Source: Flavobacteriaceae bacterium CG2_30_34_30
GTDB taxonomy: Bacteria > Bacteroidota > Bacteroidia > Flavobacteriales > Flavobacteriaceae
Length of the DNA: 34,971 nt
Direction of reading: 5' to 3'
Assembly (NCBI GenBank): GCA_001873105.1
Contig: MNYN01000019.1
Coordinates: 1-34,971, forward strand
The translations under genes were made by a program, and so were the position numbers. How positions within the stretch are numbered: position 1 is the first letter of the stretch; each line of letters starts with the position of its first letter. Below are positions 33,902 through 34,971 of this stretch, one piece after another. The notes under the pieces are model-generated. The model worked only from the letters and a program-made list of their open reading frames with translations. It was not told the origin of the DNA and did no database searches.

Positions 33902-34861
33902 TTGAGGTCGGTATCTAGCCACATATTATTTCTCTATGCGTAATATTATCTGTCTTTACCATCCTTTTGATTAAATTGTTAAATATTGTGTCTTTGCTTT
34001 GAGACCGATTGATCCGGTAGCAAAACTCATCAAAATACCTGTTAATATTTTTTTTGCTTACCCATGAATAGGTTGTTCTTATCCAGGATTTAACTTGATG
34101 GATCATCACGTGCAGGGCTTTAAAGTTTGCCCCTTTATCGCTTAATATTTGTGTTAAGTCATAATCATTGGCAATTGGATTGTAGCCTTTCCATTTGTCA
34201 GTAGTGATTTTAGCCTCTTTATCAATGTGCCTATCAAACATTTTCCGCAGTGACCTAGCTGAATAATCCGGGATTTGAAAGGTGTAAAAACGCTTCACTT
34301 TTCCCCTATCTGTCAGTTCCACGGCACACACCGCTTTTTTCTTTGAACTATCGTAACTTCTGCCGGGCCTGCCTTCTTGGTAGCCACCAACAACATATTC
34401 ATCAACATTTACGATACCTTTCATAGGGAAGTCCCCACTCGATTTCATGGCCTCACGAACTTTTTGCATGAACATTCTTGCTGTCTTCTCCTGAACTCCA
34501 AAGCGAACTGCCATTTGAGATGCAGAAAGGCTTTTTGTGGTCGTTGCCATTTCAAAGCAGATGAAAAATGCTTTTTTCAATCCAAATTTCACTTTATGGA
34601 ATAAAGTATTTGCCGTAGCAGATTCGGTATCGCTACAAATATTGCAGGTTCTCGCAAAATCCTTTCGTATTTGACACCTTGTGTGATTACATTTTCTACA
34701 AACATATTGCTCTGACCATTTAATGTTTGAGAGATATTCTCTGCAATCTTGGTCGGTTTTAAAGCGTTCAGCAAACTCTATGAGGTTTTGACCTTTGAAA
34801 ATTTCCATTTTTCCTTTGTTTTATAAGACGTTAAAGATATGAAATTAAATACCGACCTCAA
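33902..34861 (-). mobile_element. complete IS1595-family insertion sequence
   Basis: A 960-bp element with perfect 13-bp terminal inverted repeats, TTGAGGTCGGTAT at 33902-33914 and its complement at 34849-34861. Similarity continues imperfectly for about 12 more bases. It is flanked by an exact 8-bp duplication AATATTTA and encodes one intact transposase whose stop codon directly follows the left repeat. All structural parts are present, which points to a recent and possibly still active insertion. It sits between the DUF4168-type gene and the stop of a membrane-protein gene, so it disrupts no reading frame here. Confidence 0.93.
33915..34808 (-). CDS. IS1595-family (ISXO2-like) transposase
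   Basis: A 297-residue protein. An N-terminal zinc ribbon has CRKC (37-40) and CNIC (55-58), followed by a helix-turn-helix region (about 92-120; SASQMAVRFGVQEKTARMF). The catalytic ISXO2-like DDE domain shows VDEYVVGG with Asp136, TTDKWKGY with Asp204, and an ISXO2-type tail NRYFDEFCYRIN in which Glu261 is the likely third acid; His237 lies in the conserved MIHQVKSW segment. The frame is uninterrupted and the length is normal for the family. Confidence 0.93.
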   Translation of the reverse strand: MEIFKGQNLIEFAERFKTDQDCREYLSNIKWSEQYVCRKCNHTRCQIRKDFARTCNICSDTESATANTLFHKVKFGLKKAFFICFEMATTTKSLSASQMAVRFGVQEKTARMFMQKVREAMKSSGDFPMKGIVNVDEYVVGGYQEGRPGRSYDSSKKKAVCAVELTDRGKVKRFYTFQIPDYSARSLRKMFDRHIDKEAKITTDKWKGYNPIANDYDLTQILSDKGANFKALHVMIHQVKSWIRTTYSWVSKKNINRYFDEFCYRINRSQSKDTIFNNLIKRMVKTDNITHREIICG

Positions 34862-34869
34862 AATATTTA
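34862..34869. repeat. 8-bp target-site duplication, right copy
   Basis: AATATTTA directly outside the right terminal repeat, identical to 33894-33901. Confidence 0.9.
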
Positions 34870-34883
34870 TTTAACTGCCAAAA

Positions 34884-34971
34884 TTAACCAAAAATCCAGC
34901 GATATACATCATTGCCATTTGCAAAAAGCACTAAAGCTATCAACAAGAAAAAGCCAGCAATTTGGGCATAT
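34884..34971 (-). CDS. C-terminus of a membrane protein, possibly RIP metalloprotease RseP
   Basis: The last 28 codons and stop (34884-34886) of a gene that enters from the right edge. The visible tail is a transmembrane helix, AQIAGFFLLIALVLFANGND, followed by VYRWIFG. A final helix ending in LFANGND resembles, from memory, the C-terminus of flavobacterial site-2 proteases (RseP). The fragment is too short for certainty. The insertion sequence ends 22 bp after its stop and leaves the frame intact. Confidence 0.5.
   Translation of the reverse strand, partial: YAQIAGFFLLIALVLFANGNDVYRWIFG

Overview
The window is AT-rich DNA from a member of the Bacteroidota, most likely the Flavobacteriaceae. 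The support is a SusC/SusD pair, a type IX secretion (T9SS) C-terminal sorting domain, several proteins with flavobacterial-style signal peptides ending in AQ or SQ, and promoters of the TTTG / TAnnTTTG kind. I cannot name the species. Genes are tightly packed and no gene-free stretch exceeds about 300 bases.

Region 1 (1-1560, minus strand): a TetR-family repressor followed by a TolC-type outer-membrane efflux protein that runs off the left edge. A 7+7 palindrome next to a perfect -7 box lies just upstream of the repressor gene.

Region 2 (about 1600-8700, minus strand): a sulfide/persulfide module. In transcription order it holds a Crp/Fnr-type regulator, a TauE/SafE transporter (sulfite/sulfonate exporter family), a persulfide dioxygenase fused to two rhodanese domains, an exported single-domain rhodanese, an Asp/Glu-racemase-family protein, a sulfide:quinone-oxidoreductase-like flavoprotein, an easily missed 48-codon gene, and an isoprenylcysteine-methyltransferase-like membrane protein. 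A shared inverted repeat GTAAC-N4-(G/A)TTAC lies upstream of the rhodanese and the SQR-like gene, with a third copy upstream of tetR. At the rhodanese gene it abuts a good promoter at a distance expected for Crp/Fnr activation. A DUF1801-type protein lies upstream of the regulator.

Region 3 (8788-33338): a starch/maltodextrin utilisation locus joined to upper glycolysis. On the minus strand are susC, susD, a SusE-like lipoprotein with two near-identical domains, a strong terminator, and a T9SS-exported GH13 amylase. Divergently on the plus strand are a LacI-family regulator, an MFS sugar transporter, beta-phosphoglucomutase, a GH65 phosphorylase (probably maltose phosphorylase), three GH13 enzymes with different export signals, then pfkA, gap, a BadF/BcrA-type sugar kinase and pgi. 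Together they read as: bind and cut starch outside, import through SusCD, trim in the periplasm, import maltose through the MFS protein, phosphorolyse to glucose plus beta-glucose-1-phosphate, convert both to glucose-6-phosphate, then pass through Pgi, PfkA and GAPDH. A perfect 16-bp palindrome between susC and the LacI-type gene is the probable operator.

Region 4 (33373-34971): a small exported DUF4168-type protein, a complete IS1595-family insertion sequence with 13-bp terminal repeats and a perfect 8-bp target duplication, and the last 28 codons of a membrane protein that resembles the C-terminus of the protease RseP.
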